From Nitriliruptoraceae bacterium (GTDB taxonomy: Bacteria > Actinomycetota > Nitriliruptoria > Nitriliruptorales > Nitriliruptoraceae), in NCBI GenBank assembly GCA_003565155.1, contig PXDB01000043.1, forward strand, positions 1 through 64,000: a stretch of 64,000 nt of DNA, read 5' to 3'. Position numbers and translations under genes: made by a program. This document shows, piece by piece, positions 49,723 through 58,725 of the stretch; the stretch's first letter is position 1; each line of letters opens with the position of its first letter. The notes beneath the pieces were generated by a model that was given only the letters and a program-made list of their open reading frames with translations, had not been told where the DNA came from and searched no databases.

Positions 49723-49831
49723 ACCGCAACGCTAGCGCCGACGATGCCGGGTCGGGGAAGCGACCGCCGGTGTTGGTCCGCAGCCGCCGTCTCTGCCAGG
49801 CTCCCGTGCCGAGACGACCGAGGGAACCCAG

Positions 49832-50890
49832 GTGTCGACATCACCCACCACGCCGCCCGACAGCCCCGCGGGCCTCGACCTGGCAGCGGTCACCCCGTGG
49901 CTGGCCGCCCACGCCGACCTGTCGCCCCCCGTGACCGCCACGACGGTCGCGGGAGGCCGATCGAACCTCACCTACATCGTCACCGACGCCGCCGGGCGGC
50001 GCGTGGTCGTGCGACGCCCGCCGTTGCACGGCGTGCTGCAGTCCGCCCACGATGTCGCCCGTGAGCACCGGATCCTCACCGCACTCGCGCACTCGGACGT
50101 GCCGGTGCCGCGGTGTCTGGGGCTCGAGGAGGACGAGGCGCTGCTCGGTGCGCCCTTCTACGCCATGGAGTACGTGGAGGGGGTGGTCGCCCGGGACGCC
50201 GAGACCGCCAGGTCGGCGCTGAGCGGTGCCGCGCGTGCGGCCAGTGGACCGGCGCTGATCGACGTGCTGGTCCGCCTGCACCGGGTCGACGTGGACGCGG
50301 TCGGGCTCGGTGCGCTCGCGCGCCGCGAGGGCTACCTCGAACGGCAGTTGCGGCGGTGGCACGGCCAGCTGGAGCGGGCCAAGACCCGGGACCTGCCGGT
50401 CCTCGAGGAGGTCCACACCCGGCTGTCCGCGGACGTACCCGCCCAGGGCCCGGCGACGATCGTCCACGGGGACTACCGGTTGGACAACCTGCTGCTCGAC
50501 CCTGCAACCGGCGCGGTCCGTGCGGTGCTCGACTGGGAGCTGACCACCCTCGGGGACCCACTGGCCGATCTCGGGCTGCTCCTCGTCTACTGGGCGCAGC
50601 CCGATGATGCGACCCTGCCGCTGCCCGACGCACCGACCCTGGCGGAGGGTTTCGTGACCCGCGCGGAGCTGACGGAGCGCTACGCAGCGGCCTCAGGACG
50701 CGATGTCAGCGGGGTCGGCTACCACGTCGCCTTCGGCTACTGGAAGCTGGCCTGCATCCTCGAGGGGGTGCACAGCCGGTACGTGGCGGGCGCGTACGGG
50801 AAGGAGGCGGAGGGGTTCGCCGCGCTCGGCGACCTCGTCGTGGAGCTGGGGGAGCGCGCGTCGGACGCGGCAGCCGAGGTGGGACGGTGA
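49832..50890 (+). CDS. APH-type phosphotransferase family protein (ACAD10/11 kinase-domain-like)
   Basis: GGRSNLTYIVTDAAGRRVVVRRPP, IVHGDYRLDNLLLDP (Brenner motif HGDxxxxN), VLDWELTTLGDPLADLG. Confidence 0.93.
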   Translation: MSTSPTTPPDSPAGLDLAAVTPWLAAHADLSPPVTATTVAGGRSNLTYIVTDAAGRRVVVRRPPLHGVLQSAHDVAREHRILTALAHSDVPVPRCLGLEEDEALLGAPFYAMEYVEGVVARDAETARSALSGAARAASGPALIDVLVRLHRVDVDAVGLGALARREGYLERQLRRWHGQLERAKTRDLPVLEEVHTRLSADVPAQGPATIVHGDYRLDNLLLDPATGAVRAVLDWELTTLGDPLADLGLLLVYWAQPDDATLPLPDAPTLAEGFVTRAELTERYAAASGRDVSGVGYHVAFGYWKLACILEGVHSRYVAGAYGKEAEGFAALGDLVVELGERASDAAAEVGR

Positions 50891-51585
50891 GCGCCGCCGC
50901 GAGCGAGCATCCCGGCGCCGACCGGGCGCTGTTGATGGACTACGGCGGGGTGCTGACCCGTCCGGTCAAGGACTCCTTCGCCCGTTTCGAGGCGGCCCTG
51001 GGCATCGCGCCAGGCGACAGCTACGCGACGTTGCGTGCTGCCGGGCAGAGCGAGGACGGCGGGATGATCGGCGCCCTGGAACGGGGTGAGGTGTCGGTCG
51101 AGGCGTTCGACGCGCACCTGCGCGGGCTGCTCCGCCAAGCCGGCTACGACGTCGGGGAGGGCACCGGCCTGCTGGAGGGACTGTTCGCGGCGATGCAGCC
51201 CGCAGGGCAACTGTGGGCCCTGGTGGAGGAGGTCCGCAGCCACGGGGTGCGGACCGGCCTGCTGTCGAACTCCTGGGGCCTGTCCGCCTACCCCTTCGCC
51301 CGGCTCCAGCGCAGCTTCGACACCCTGGTGCTGTCGGGTGAGGTGGGGCTCCGCAAGCCGGACCCCCGGATCTTCGCGCTGGCGCTGGAGCGGATCGGGC
51401 TCCCCGCCGATCGCTGCGTGTTCGTGGACGACCTGGCGCCCAACGTCGCCGCCGCGGAGGAGCTTGGCCTCACCGGCGTCCACCACCAGGGCGATGACGC
51501 TGCCACCCGTGCTGCCGTGCTGGAGGCCCTGGAGCTCGGCCCAGCAGCGGGGGGCGACGGTCGTCGAGTAGTGTCCGGCGCATGA
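50887..51585 (+). CDS. HAD family hydrolase (sEH N-domain/ACAD10-like)
   Basis: LLMDYGGVLTRP (motif I), GLLSNSW (motif II), GLRKPDPRIFALAL (motif III), FVDDLAPNVAAAEELG (motif IV). 4-nt overlap with the APH gene. Confidence 0.9.
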   Translation: MSAAASEHPGADRALLMDYGGVLTRPVKDSFARFEAALGIAPGDSYATLRAAGQSEDGGMIGALERGEVSVEAFDAHLRGLLRQAGYDVGEGTGLLEGLFAAMQPAGQLWALVEEVRSHGVRTGLLSNSWGLSAYPFARLQRSFDTLVLSGEVGLRKPDPRIFALALERIGLPADRCVFVDDLAPNVAAAEELGLTGVHHQGDDAATRAAVLEALELGPAAGGDGRRVVSGA

Positions 51586-52730
51586 CTTCCTCACACACAC
51601 CTGAAGAGCGACTCGCGCTGTACGTCGACCACGAGAACGTGGCGATCGGTGCCCGCGACATCGGCTACCGCTTCGACCCCCAGCCGCTCCTCGAGGCGCT
51701 GGTCGAGCGGGGGCGGCTGATCACCCGTCGCGCCTACGCCGACTGGAACCTGTTCCGGGACGACCGCCGCGGGATGGTCGACGCCAACATGGAACTGATC
51801 GAGATCCCGCAGCGCTCGGACTCGGTCCGCAAGAACGCCGCGGACATCCAGATGGCCGTGGACGCCATGGAACTGGCGCTGACCCGTGACTTCGTCTCCA
51901 CCTTCGTGATCGTGTCCGGGGACTCGGACTTCACCCCGCTGGTCAGCAAGCTCCGGGAGCTGAACAAGCGGGTCATCGGCGTCGGACTGAAGGGCTCGAC
52001 CTCCGCGATGCTGCCGCCGGCCTGCGATGAGTTCCTGTTCTACGACCGCCTGGAGGGCATCCCACGCCGGGAGACCCGCGGCGGTGGTCCCGCACAGGGC
52101 CGGCCCAAGAAGAAGCCGACGTCCCCGACGTCCTCGAAGCGCGGCGGGGGTGGGGGCAAGGGCGCAGCCGCCGCCCCGACGCCGGAGCCGACACCGGATC
52201 CCAAGAGCTCGTCGCAGAAGCAGGACCTCCGCAAGCTGGAGCGGCTCATCACCCGGACACTGGCGGGGATCCAGTCCTCCGCGGCCGGTGCGGTGCAGGC
52301 CTCCAACCTCAAGCGTGCGCTGCTGCGCAAGGACCCCACCTTCAACGAGGGCGACTTCGGCTTCCGCGGGTTCCGCGAACTGCTGCGCCACCTCGCCGAT
52401 GGTGGCGTGATCACCCTGACCGACGGGTCCGCGCCGGGGGACCCGGAGGTGGACTTCCCCTCCGCCCCGCGGGACGAGGACGGCGCCTTCCAGCTGCTGC
52501 GCGACACCGTCAAGGAGCTGATGGTGGAGCTCGGCGGCGACCCGCCGCTCTCCGGCCTGAAGGACCAGCTGCGCAAGCGTCAACCCGACTTCTCCGAGAA
52601 GGACCTCGGCTACTCCGGCTTCCTGCAGTTCTGCAAGGCGGCGGTCACCAAGGACATCGTCGAGATGGACTGGGAGGAGGAGGACGCCGAGTACTACCTC
52701 TACGTCGAGGAGGGTGACGGCAAGGCCTGA
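51582..52730 (+). CDS. NYN-domain (PIN-like nuclease) protein with two C-terminal OST-HTH/LOTUS-like domains
   Basis: ALYVDHENVAIGARDIGYRFDP, KNAADIQMAVDAMELALTRDFVSTFVIVSGDSDFTPLVSKLRELNKRVIGVG; repeats KRALLRKDPTFNEGDFGFRGFRELLRHLADGGVI and KDQLRKRQPDFSEKDLGYSGFLQFCKAA. Confidence 0.9.
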   Translation: MTSSHTPEERLALYVDHENVAIGARDIGYRFDPQPLLEALVERGRLITRRAYADWNLFRDDRRGMVDANMELIEIPQRSDSVRKNAADIQMAVDAMELALTRDFVSTFVIVSGDSDFTPLVSKLRELNKRVIGVGLKGSTSAMLPPACDEFLFYDRLEGIPRRETRGGGPAQGRPKKKPTSPTSSKRGGGGGKGAAAAPTPEPTPDPKSSSQKQDLRKLERLITRTLAGIQSSAAGAVQASNLKRALLRKDPTFNEGDFGFRGFRELLRHLADGGVITLTDGSAPGDPEVDFPSAPRDEDGAFQLLRDTVKELMVELGGDPPLSGLKDQLRKRQPDFSEKDLGYSGFLQFCKAAVTKDIVEMDWEEEDAEYYLYVEEGDGKA

Positions 52731-52875
52731 CGCTGCAGCTGGTGACGCCAGTCGCGGCGCGCCGCAGAGTGAGCTGGTGCACGTCGCCGCCCACCGGTGG
52801 GAAGAGGCGGTGCTGTTGTCGCGGGAGCGCTACGAGCAGCAGGAGGCTGCCATGTGCGAACGCAGGGAGCTCGAA

Positions 52876-52975
52876 CGGCTCTGAGCGCTCGCGATGGTCC
52901 GCGACCGGCTCGGAGCCCTCGCGATGGTCCGCGACCGGCTCGGAGCCCTCGCGATGGTGTGCGACCCGCTCGCGG
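52876..52975. repeat. 30-bp tandem repeat, about 3.3 units
   Basis: GCGATGGTCCGCGACCGGCTCGGAGCCCTC at 52891 and 52921 (identical), a partial unit at 52951 and a half unit at 52876. Confidence 0.92.
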
Positions 52976-53067
52976 ACGACCGGTGCACCGCGGCCACCGT
53001 CGATGACCTGTGCACGGCGGTGGTCCAGCCGGCGTGTGGGCGTCACCCGCGGAACGCACGTCGGTGG

Positions 53068-53418
53068 TCAGTACACCGCGATGGCGAGGAGCAGCGCGCG
53101 GCCGCCGAGCCAGAACGCGTAACGGCCCCAGCTCCACGGCTGGACGATCGGGCGGGGCCCCTCGCCGCGGATCCCGGCGCGGATGAGGCCGGCGTCGAGG
53201 ATGGCGACCGCGGCCGCGACCAGCGCGAGGCGGCCGGTGGTGTCGAGTTCCCAGGCCCACGCCCAGCGTGCCACCTCGAAGGGAAGGAGGAAGCTGGCGA
53301 TCCAGAGCGCGAAGTAGCCGAAGGTCGCACGGTTGGAGGTGTCGTGATCCTGGTGGTCGTCGAGGAAGACCATGGGGGAGTGCACCTCCGTTGCGGTGGT
53401 ACCGATAGCCATCACCAC
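53068..53418 (-). CDS. Small membrane protein (~115 aa), unknown function
   Basis: Several hydrophobic segments (FGYFALWIASFLLPFEVARWAW, LALVAAAVAILDAGLI, YAFWLGGRALLLAIAVY). GTG 53418 or ATG 53412 start. Confidence 0.65.
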   Translation of the reverse strand: MVMAIGTTATEVHSPMVFLDDHQDHDTSNRATFGYFALWIASFLLPFEVARWAWAWELDTTGRLALVAAAVAILDAGLIRAGIRGEGPRPIVQPWSWGRYAFWLGGRALLLAIAVY

Positions 53419-53434
53419 AGCCTGAAGCTATCGG
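53402..53434. promoter_or_regulatory. Perfect 8-bp inverted repeat CCGATAGC...GCTATCGG spanning the start of the 53068..53418 gene
   Basis: Exact complementarity with a 17-nt loop containing the ATG/GTG start codons. Confidence 0.5.
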
Positions 53435-53461
53435 GCGTATCGGCACGCGCACGTGGCCATC

Positions 53462-53553
53462 CGCACGGGGCCTGGGATCGGCGGCGGTCCGCCCGCACCG
53501 CCCGCACGGGGCCTGGGATCGGCGGCGGTCCGCCCGCACCGCCCGCACGGGGT
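53462..53553. repeat. 41-bp tandem repeat, about 2.2 units
   Basis: CGCACGGGGCCTGGGATCGGCGGCGGTCCGCCCGCACCGCC at 53462 and 53503 (identical); partial at 53544. Confidence 0.92.
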
Positions 53554-53633
53554 CGCAGTGACCGTCACGCACCGAGGAGAGCGACGTTGCGCCACGCCGG
53601 ACCGGGGACTCGGCGCCTGGTGGAGGTGTCACG

Positions 53634-53811
53634 GCCTGCCGGTCGTCCCCGCTCGCGAATATCGCGAAGGTCTGCAGCGATGCGACCGTGGGACGGTCAC
53701 ATCGCTGCAAAGCCTGCCGGTCGCCCCCGCTCGCGACTGCCGCGAAGGTCTGCAGCGATGCGACAGTGGGACGGTCACATCGCTGCAAAGCCTGCCGGTC
53801 GTCCCCGCCCG
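53634..53811. repeat. 78-bp tandem repeat (2.3 units) containing a long hairpin
   Basis: Units start with GCCTGCCGGTCG at 53634, 53712 and 53790. Each full unit contains GCAGCGATGCGAC(C/A)GT-GGG-ACGGTCACATCGCTGC. Confidence 0.92.
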
Positions 53812-53976
53812 AAGAGGGCTCGGGCGGTCCCCTCCCCGGGACCACGGCCGTAGGGCGCACCGCCCACCGGGACCAGGTTGTGCGTCGTGGCCTTGACGGC
53901 CCCCCGGGCCGCCTCCCTACGGTCCTGCGCCGTCATCGCGGTGCTGGTCCGCCGCAGCCGAAGGGGAGGTCCGTGG

Positions 53977-55233
53977 ATGGTGACGATCCGCACCCGTGAT
54001 CGCAGCCCGGTGGTCGTGCTCGTGTGCACGGTGCTGCTGCTGACGATGGCCGGCGCTGCGCTGGCCGATGACGAGCCGGCTACCGAGACACCGCCTGAGG
54101 AGGCCACGGAGGCCGCGCCCTTCCGGGACGGCCCGTGGCTCGGGACGATCTCGGCCACCGGCGGCGCCCGCACCGAGGTGGAGGGGGTGATCTCCGACCT
54201 CAGCACCCACCACTCCGGGTCCGTGCGCTTCGACGTCGATGGCGGTCAGGCGTCCGGTGAGGGCGACATGCCGGGTTCCAGCGTCATGCGGTTCAGCGGC
54301 GAGTTGGACGCCGTGATCCTCATGTCCCACGACACCACCGGTGCGCTGACCGGCAGCTCGTCGGGCCTGACCTTCGATGGCACCCACACCACGGTCGGCA
54401 CCATGGCGATCACCAGCCCGGTCGCGACGTCACAGGGGATCGGCCCCAACGAGGAGGGGTTCGGGCCCTTCGACATCGAGGTGGTCGGTTTCGACTGCAA
54501 CCGGGTCTTCGGGGACTGGTCGGCGGGGATCCAGCGGGCCCTGGTGGACGGCGGGTGGCAGACCACCGACGTCGAGGGCCAGTTCACCGCCGACCACCTG
54601 CTCCTCGACACCGGTGAGGACCTGCGTGACCGGGCGGAGGACCTGCTCGAGCGGTTCAACGCGTGGGTCGACGAGGTCCACGGCAACGTGCACGCCGACG
54701 CGGAGGAGCCCACCTCGGTGTTCGACGCCGCGCTGCGAACGCAGCTCCAGGAGCTGTTCAACGAGGCGGTGGACCTGGAGTTCGAGCTGCGCAACGCCGA
54801 CCCGGACGAGCGCTGCGCGCTGGGGCCGGACGAGGGCGGGTTCTCCTTCCTGTTCACCGCCATGGTCCAGGAGTTGGCGATCTACATCCTCGAGGGCCAC
54901 GCCGGCCTGGACGGGGAGACCCTGTCGGTGCTCGCGGAGAACCTGTCGTGGATGGGCGGGCTCGGTGAGGGCTCGATCCGTGACCAGGCCGCCGACCGCA
55001 TCGAGGTGCTGATGGAGGAGCGCGGCAGCGAGATCCTCGAGGAGCACCTGGTCACCGATGAGGGCCAGGAGAACCAGCAGGGCGAGCCCTGCAGCGCCGA
55101 CGCCCCCTGCCTCGATCCGGACGATGACGCCCTGGACGTGCTCGACACCGGTGCCCGTCACGACCTGACCTACTCGCCGGAGGGTTTCGAGATCACGCCC
55201 GAACAGGCGGGCGAACTGGTCGCCGCGTCGTAG
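53977..55233 (+). CDS. Secreted hypothetical protein
   Basis: Signal peptide MVTIRTRDRSPVVVLVCTVLLLTMAGAALA; 418 aa, no recognised domain. Confidence 0.72.
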   Translation: MVTIRTRDRSPVVVLVCTVLLLTMAGAALADDEPATETPPEEATEAAPFRDGPWLGTISATGGARTEVEGVISDLSTHHSGSVRFDVDGGQASGEGDMPGSSVMRFSGELDAVILMSHDTTGALTGSSSGLTFDGTHTTVGTMAITSPVATSQGIGPNEEGFGPFDIEVVGFDCNRVFGDWSAGIQRALVDGGWQTTDVEGQFTADHLLLDTGEDLRDRAEDLLERFNAWVDEVHGNVHADAEEPTSVFDAALRTQLQELFNEAVDLEFELRNADPDERCALGPDEGGFSFLFTAMVQELAIYILEGHAGLDGETLSVLAENLSWMGGLGEGSIRDQAADRIEVLMEERGSEILEEHLVTDEGQENQQGEPCSADAPCLDPDDDALDVLDTGARHDLTYSPEGFEITPEQAGELVAAS

Positions 55234-55244
55234 AGGAGCGCGAC

Positions 55245-55781
55245 ATGCAACCGAGGAACCTGGCAACCATCCTGCTGGCCGGCGCCGCGCTCGCGCTCGC
55301 CGCCTGCGACACCGAGGAGGTCGACACCGCCGCCGGTGAGGACACCGAGGAGGCGACGACGGATCCCGATGACGGCGGCGACCCGGGCGAGGCCGACGCG
55401 CCCGACGACGCGGACGGCACGGACGAGGAGCCGAGCTTCGTCGAGGTGGACGAGGCAGCGCCGCGCTTCGCGTTCCCCGATGCGGACCCCATCGAGCTGC
55501 GCACCTCGGGTGCTGCGGGCGGTCCCTGGCCCGTGCTCGAGTGGGAGACGATCGACGGCGCGGAGAGCTACGGCGTGACGCTGTACGCCGCCTCCGGCGA
55601 GGTGTACTGGCGGTGGCGCGGTGAGGACACCGAGGTCCGGGTCGGCGGTTTCCCTGAGGAGCCCGACCCCGACGCGGCGCTGGCGCCCCGGGTCGAGGAG
55701 GACATGACCTGGGACGTCGTGGCCCGCGACGGTGCGGGCAGCGTGATCGCCCAGAGCGGGGAGCGACCCATCTCCCCGTGA
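55245..55781 (+). CDS. Putative lipoprotein
   Basis: Signal peptide with lipobox LALAAC followed by an acidic low-complexity stretch. Confidence 0.75.
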   Translation: MQPRNLATILLAGAALALAACDTEEVDTAAGEDTEEATTDPDDGGDPGEADAPDDADGTDEEPSFVEVDEAAPRFAFPDADPIELRTSGAAGGPWPVLEWETIDGAESYGVTLYAASGEVYWRWRGEDTEVRVGGFPEEPDPDAALAPRVEEDMTWDVVARDGAGSVIAQSGERPISP

Positions 55782-56266
55782 TGCCGCGGCGGGGCTCGGC
55801 GCACGCCGCCGCGACCGGGTTCCGGAACGCCAGCGGGGTATGGGGCCGTCGCACAGCTGCGGGGAAGCACCGGGTAGCTGGAACGCGCGTTGTGGCCCGG
55901 TTGCGGGTGCCCTACCGGGGGTCCGTGTCGTCGGCGTTGCCGCGGTGACGGATGGCGACGACGCGCACGGTGCGGAACCCACGGACCGGCACGGTCTTGG
56001 ACATGGCTGAGGTGTACCTCACCGTGGACACGAGCTCGCTGCGCTTCTCGGGCTCGCCGACGGTGGCAGCGTGGTCTTGGGTCGTCGGTGGACCGCTGGC
56101 GGTGCGTGCCGCGGCCGGGAGTCCCCGTCGTGACCGATGTCACCGTGACCATCCTTCACCCGTCCACCGAGCGTCGTCTGCACCGTGTGGCCGGGGCGTT
56201 CCTGGCCGGCGACCGCAACGCCAACACCCGCACCGCCTCCCCGCGGGCAGCACCGCGAAGCGAGCC

Positions 56267-57127
56267 CTACCGCGTGGCTTCCGGCTGCAGGTCGAGCGCG
56301 ACATCGAGCCGGGGCGCGGAGTGGGTCAGCCAGCCCAGGGAGATGACGTCGACGCCGGTCCCTGCCACGGCTGCGGCACGCTGCGGGGTGATGCCCCCCG
56401 ACGCTTCGGTGATGGCACGCCCGGCCACGAGCCGGACGGCCGCACGGAGTGCCTCGTCGTCGAGGTTGTCGAGCAGGATCGAGTCGGCGCCGGCCTCCAG
56501 GGCCGCGGGGAGCTGCTCCAGGTCGTCGATCTCCACCTCGATGTGGACGGTGTGCCCGACGCGCTCGCGCACCGCCGCGACCGCGGGACCGATGCCGCCG
56601 GCGGCGACGAGGTGGTTGTCCTTGAGCATGACCGCATCGAACAGGCCGAACCGGTGGTTGTGGCCCCCACCGCAGCGCACCGCGTGCTTCTCGAGCGCCC
56701 GCAGCCCCGGCGTGGTCTTGCGGGTGTCCACGATGCGCACGCCGGTCCCGGCCACGGCGTCGACCACCTGCCGCGTCGCCGTGGCGATGCCGCTCGCGTG
56801 CCCCAGGATGTTCAGCGCCGCGCGTTCCGCCGTGAGCAGCGCCCGGGTGGGCCCCGCCACCTGCGCGAGGAGGGTGCCGGCATCGACCGCGTCCCCGTCG
56901 GCCGCCGCCGCGCCGGCGCGGACGCGGACGTCGACCGCGCCGAACACGGCCAGCGCGACGTCGAGACCGGCGACGGTGCCGGCCGCACGCGCCACCAGGT
57001 CCGCGGTGCCGTCCGCATCGGCGTCGATGGCCGCGGCGGAGGAGAGGTCCCCGGCGAGGCCGAGATCCTCGGCGAGGGTCCGCCGCACCAGTTCATCGAC
57101 GAGGTGCCCCGGGAGCGGGTCGCTCAT
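56267..57127 (-). CDS. nadC: Nicotinate-nucleotide pyrophosphorylase (carboxylating)
   Basis: AERAALNILGHASGIATATRQVVDAV...VRIVDTRKTTPGLRALEKHAVRCGGGHNHRFGLFDAVMLKDNHL. Confidence 0.96.
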   Translation of the reverse strand: MSDPLPGHLVDELVRRTLAEDLGLAGDLSSAAAIDADADGTADLVARAAGTVAGLDVALAVFGAVDVRVRAGAAAADGDAVDAGTLLAQVAGPTRALLTAERAALNILGHASGIATATRQVVDAVAGTGVRIVDTRKTTPGLRALEKHAVRCGGGHNHRFGLFDAVMLKDNHLVAAGGIGPAVAAVRERVGHTVHIEVEIDDLEQLPAALEAGADSILLDNLDDEALRAAVRLVAGRAITEASGGITPQRAAAVAGTGVDVISLGWLTHSAPRLDVALDLQPEATR

Positions 57128-58725
57128 CGGCTCCCCCCACCGGGATGTGCGGTCGTCGCGGGTCGGGGAGCGGTCGCCGCGAGCACCGCCCGTGGGCCCA
57201 GCTGCGCGAGGGGGCCCGCCTCGATCACCGTCGACCGGGCCTGCGCCGGGTCCGACAGCGGATGGTCACGCCGGTGGTGGGCGCCACGGGACTCGGTGCG
57301 GGCCAACGCCGCGCGCAGCACCACCTCGGCGACCACGGCGAGGTTGCGCCCGTCCGCGCCGGCGGCGAGCTGCGGGAGCAGGCTGTCCAGCTCCGCGAGA
57401 CCGTTCCGCAGCCCCTCCTCGTCACGGACGGGTCCGGCACCGCGCCACATCAGCGTGCGCAGCGCCGCGATCGCGCCGGGGTGATCAGCGGCGGGGAGCG
57501 CGACGTCGGCGGGTCGACGGGGTGCCCGGGCGTGGTCCAGATCGGACAGCACCGAGGTGTCGCGCCGGAGCACCTGTGCGACCCGACGTGCCACCACCAT
57601 GGCCTCTAGCAGCGAGTTGCTGGCCAGCCGGTTCGCCCCGTGGAGCCCCGTGGAGGCCACCTCGCCGCAGGCGAAGAGTCCCGGCAGCGAGGTCTGCCCG
57701 TCGAGGTCGGTGGCCACGCCGCCCATGCTGTAGTGCTGGGCGGGGGTCACGGGCAGCGGTGCCAGCGGATCGAACCCCGCCGCCCGCGCCAGGCGGGCCA
57801 CGGTCGGGAAGCGCCGCTCGATGTCGACATCGAGGTGGGTGGTGTCCAGCACCACGGGTCCGCGTCGCGCGGCGGCGAAGTTGGCGCGGGCCACCACGTC
57901 GCGTGGCGCGAGCTCGGCGTCCGGATGGAGGTCGGCGAGGAAGCGCCGCCCGTCGGCGTCGCGCAGCACCGCACCAGCGCCGCGCAACGCTTCGGTGACC
58001 AGGGGCAGGGGGTCGGCGCCGGTGTCGAGGGCGGTGGGGTGGAACTGCACGAACTCCGGATCGCGCACCCGCACCCCGGCCCGGAGCGCCATCGCGACGC
58101 CGTCGCCGGTCGCCGACACCGGGTTCGTCGTGCGGGCGTACAGGCGGCCGAGGCCCCCCGTCGCCACCACCACCGCCCGGCAGGTCAGGATCTCCAGTCG
58201 GCCACCACGTGCGATCGCGAGCCCGGTGACCCGGCCTCCGTCGTGGAGCAGGTCGACGGCACGGGCGTCGGTGACCACCGTGATGTCGTCGCGCGCTTCG
58301 ACCGCGGCCTGGAGCCGCGCCATCACCGCCGCGCCCGTCGCATCACCCGCGGCGTGGACGATGCGGTGCCGGCTGTGGCCGGCCTCGCGGCCGAGCGAGA
58401 GCGTCCCGCCCGCACGGTCGAAGGGCACCGACAGGGCCTCCAGCCACCCCAGCCGCTCGGCCGCGTCCGCGGCGACCGCCCGTGCCACCCCCGCGTCGGC
58501 GAGGCCGGCGCTGACCGCGACGGTGTCCTCGGCGTGCAGCGACGGGTCGTCGTCCGCGCCGATCGCCGCGGCGATGCCGCCCTGCGCCCAGGCGCTCGCC
58601 CCGTCGCCGAGCGCCGTGCGGGTCACCAGGGTGCACTGCCCCAGCTCGAGGGCGACCGTGAGCCCGGCGAGGCCGGAGCCGACGATCACCGCCCGGTGAT
58701 CGGCCGGTGTGGTGCGCGTCGTCAC
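57124..58725 (-). CDS. nadB: L-aspartate oxidase
   Basis: AVIVGSGLAGLTVALEL, ASAWAQGGIAAAIGADDDPSLHAEDTVAVSAGLAD, HYSMGGVATDLDGQTSLPGLFACGEVASTGLHGANRLASNSLLEA. GTG 58725. Confidence 0.96.
   Translation of the reverse strand: MTTRTTPADHRAVIVGSGLAGLTVALELGQCTLVTRTALGDGASAWAQGGIAAAIGADDDPSLHAEDTVAVSAGLADAGVARAVAADAAERLGWLEALSVPFDRAGGTLSLGREAGHSRHRIVHAAGDATGAAVMARLQAAVEARDDITVVTDARAVDLLHDGGRVTGLAIARGGRLEILTCRAVVVATGGLGRLYARTTNPVSATGDGVAMALRAGVRVRDPEFVQFHPTALDTGADPLPLVTEALRGAGAVLRDADGRRFLADLHPDAELAPRDVVARANFAAARRGPVVLDTTHLDVDIERRFPTVARLARAAGFDPLAPLPVTPAQHYSMGGVATDLDGQTSLPGLFACGEVASTGLHGANRLASNSLLEAMVVARRVAQVLRRDTSVLSDLDHARAPRRPADVALPAADHPGAIAALRTLMWRGAGPVRDEEGLRNGLAELDSLLPQLAAGADGRNLAVVAEVVLRAALARTESRGAHHRRDHPLSDPAQARSTVIEAGPLAQLGPRAVLAATAPRPATTAHPGGGSR

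Noticed and set aside
52876-53811. Possible CRISPR array
   Set aside because: Units are contiguous without unique spacers, the three families have different periods, and there are no cas genes in the window.
52700-53860. 386-aa minus ORF across the repeat region
   Set aside because: Open frame explained by repeats whose periods (30 and 78) are multiples of three. Composition is low-complexity and it conflicts with the small membrane protein frame.
55782-56266. Short ORFs between the lipoprotein gene and nadC (for example a minus-strand peptide MSKTVPVRGFRTVRVVAIRHRGNADDTDPR)
   Set aside because: Convergent intergenic gap of about 485 bp with competing short frames on both strands and no domain or clear ribosome site. 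Insufficient support to call.
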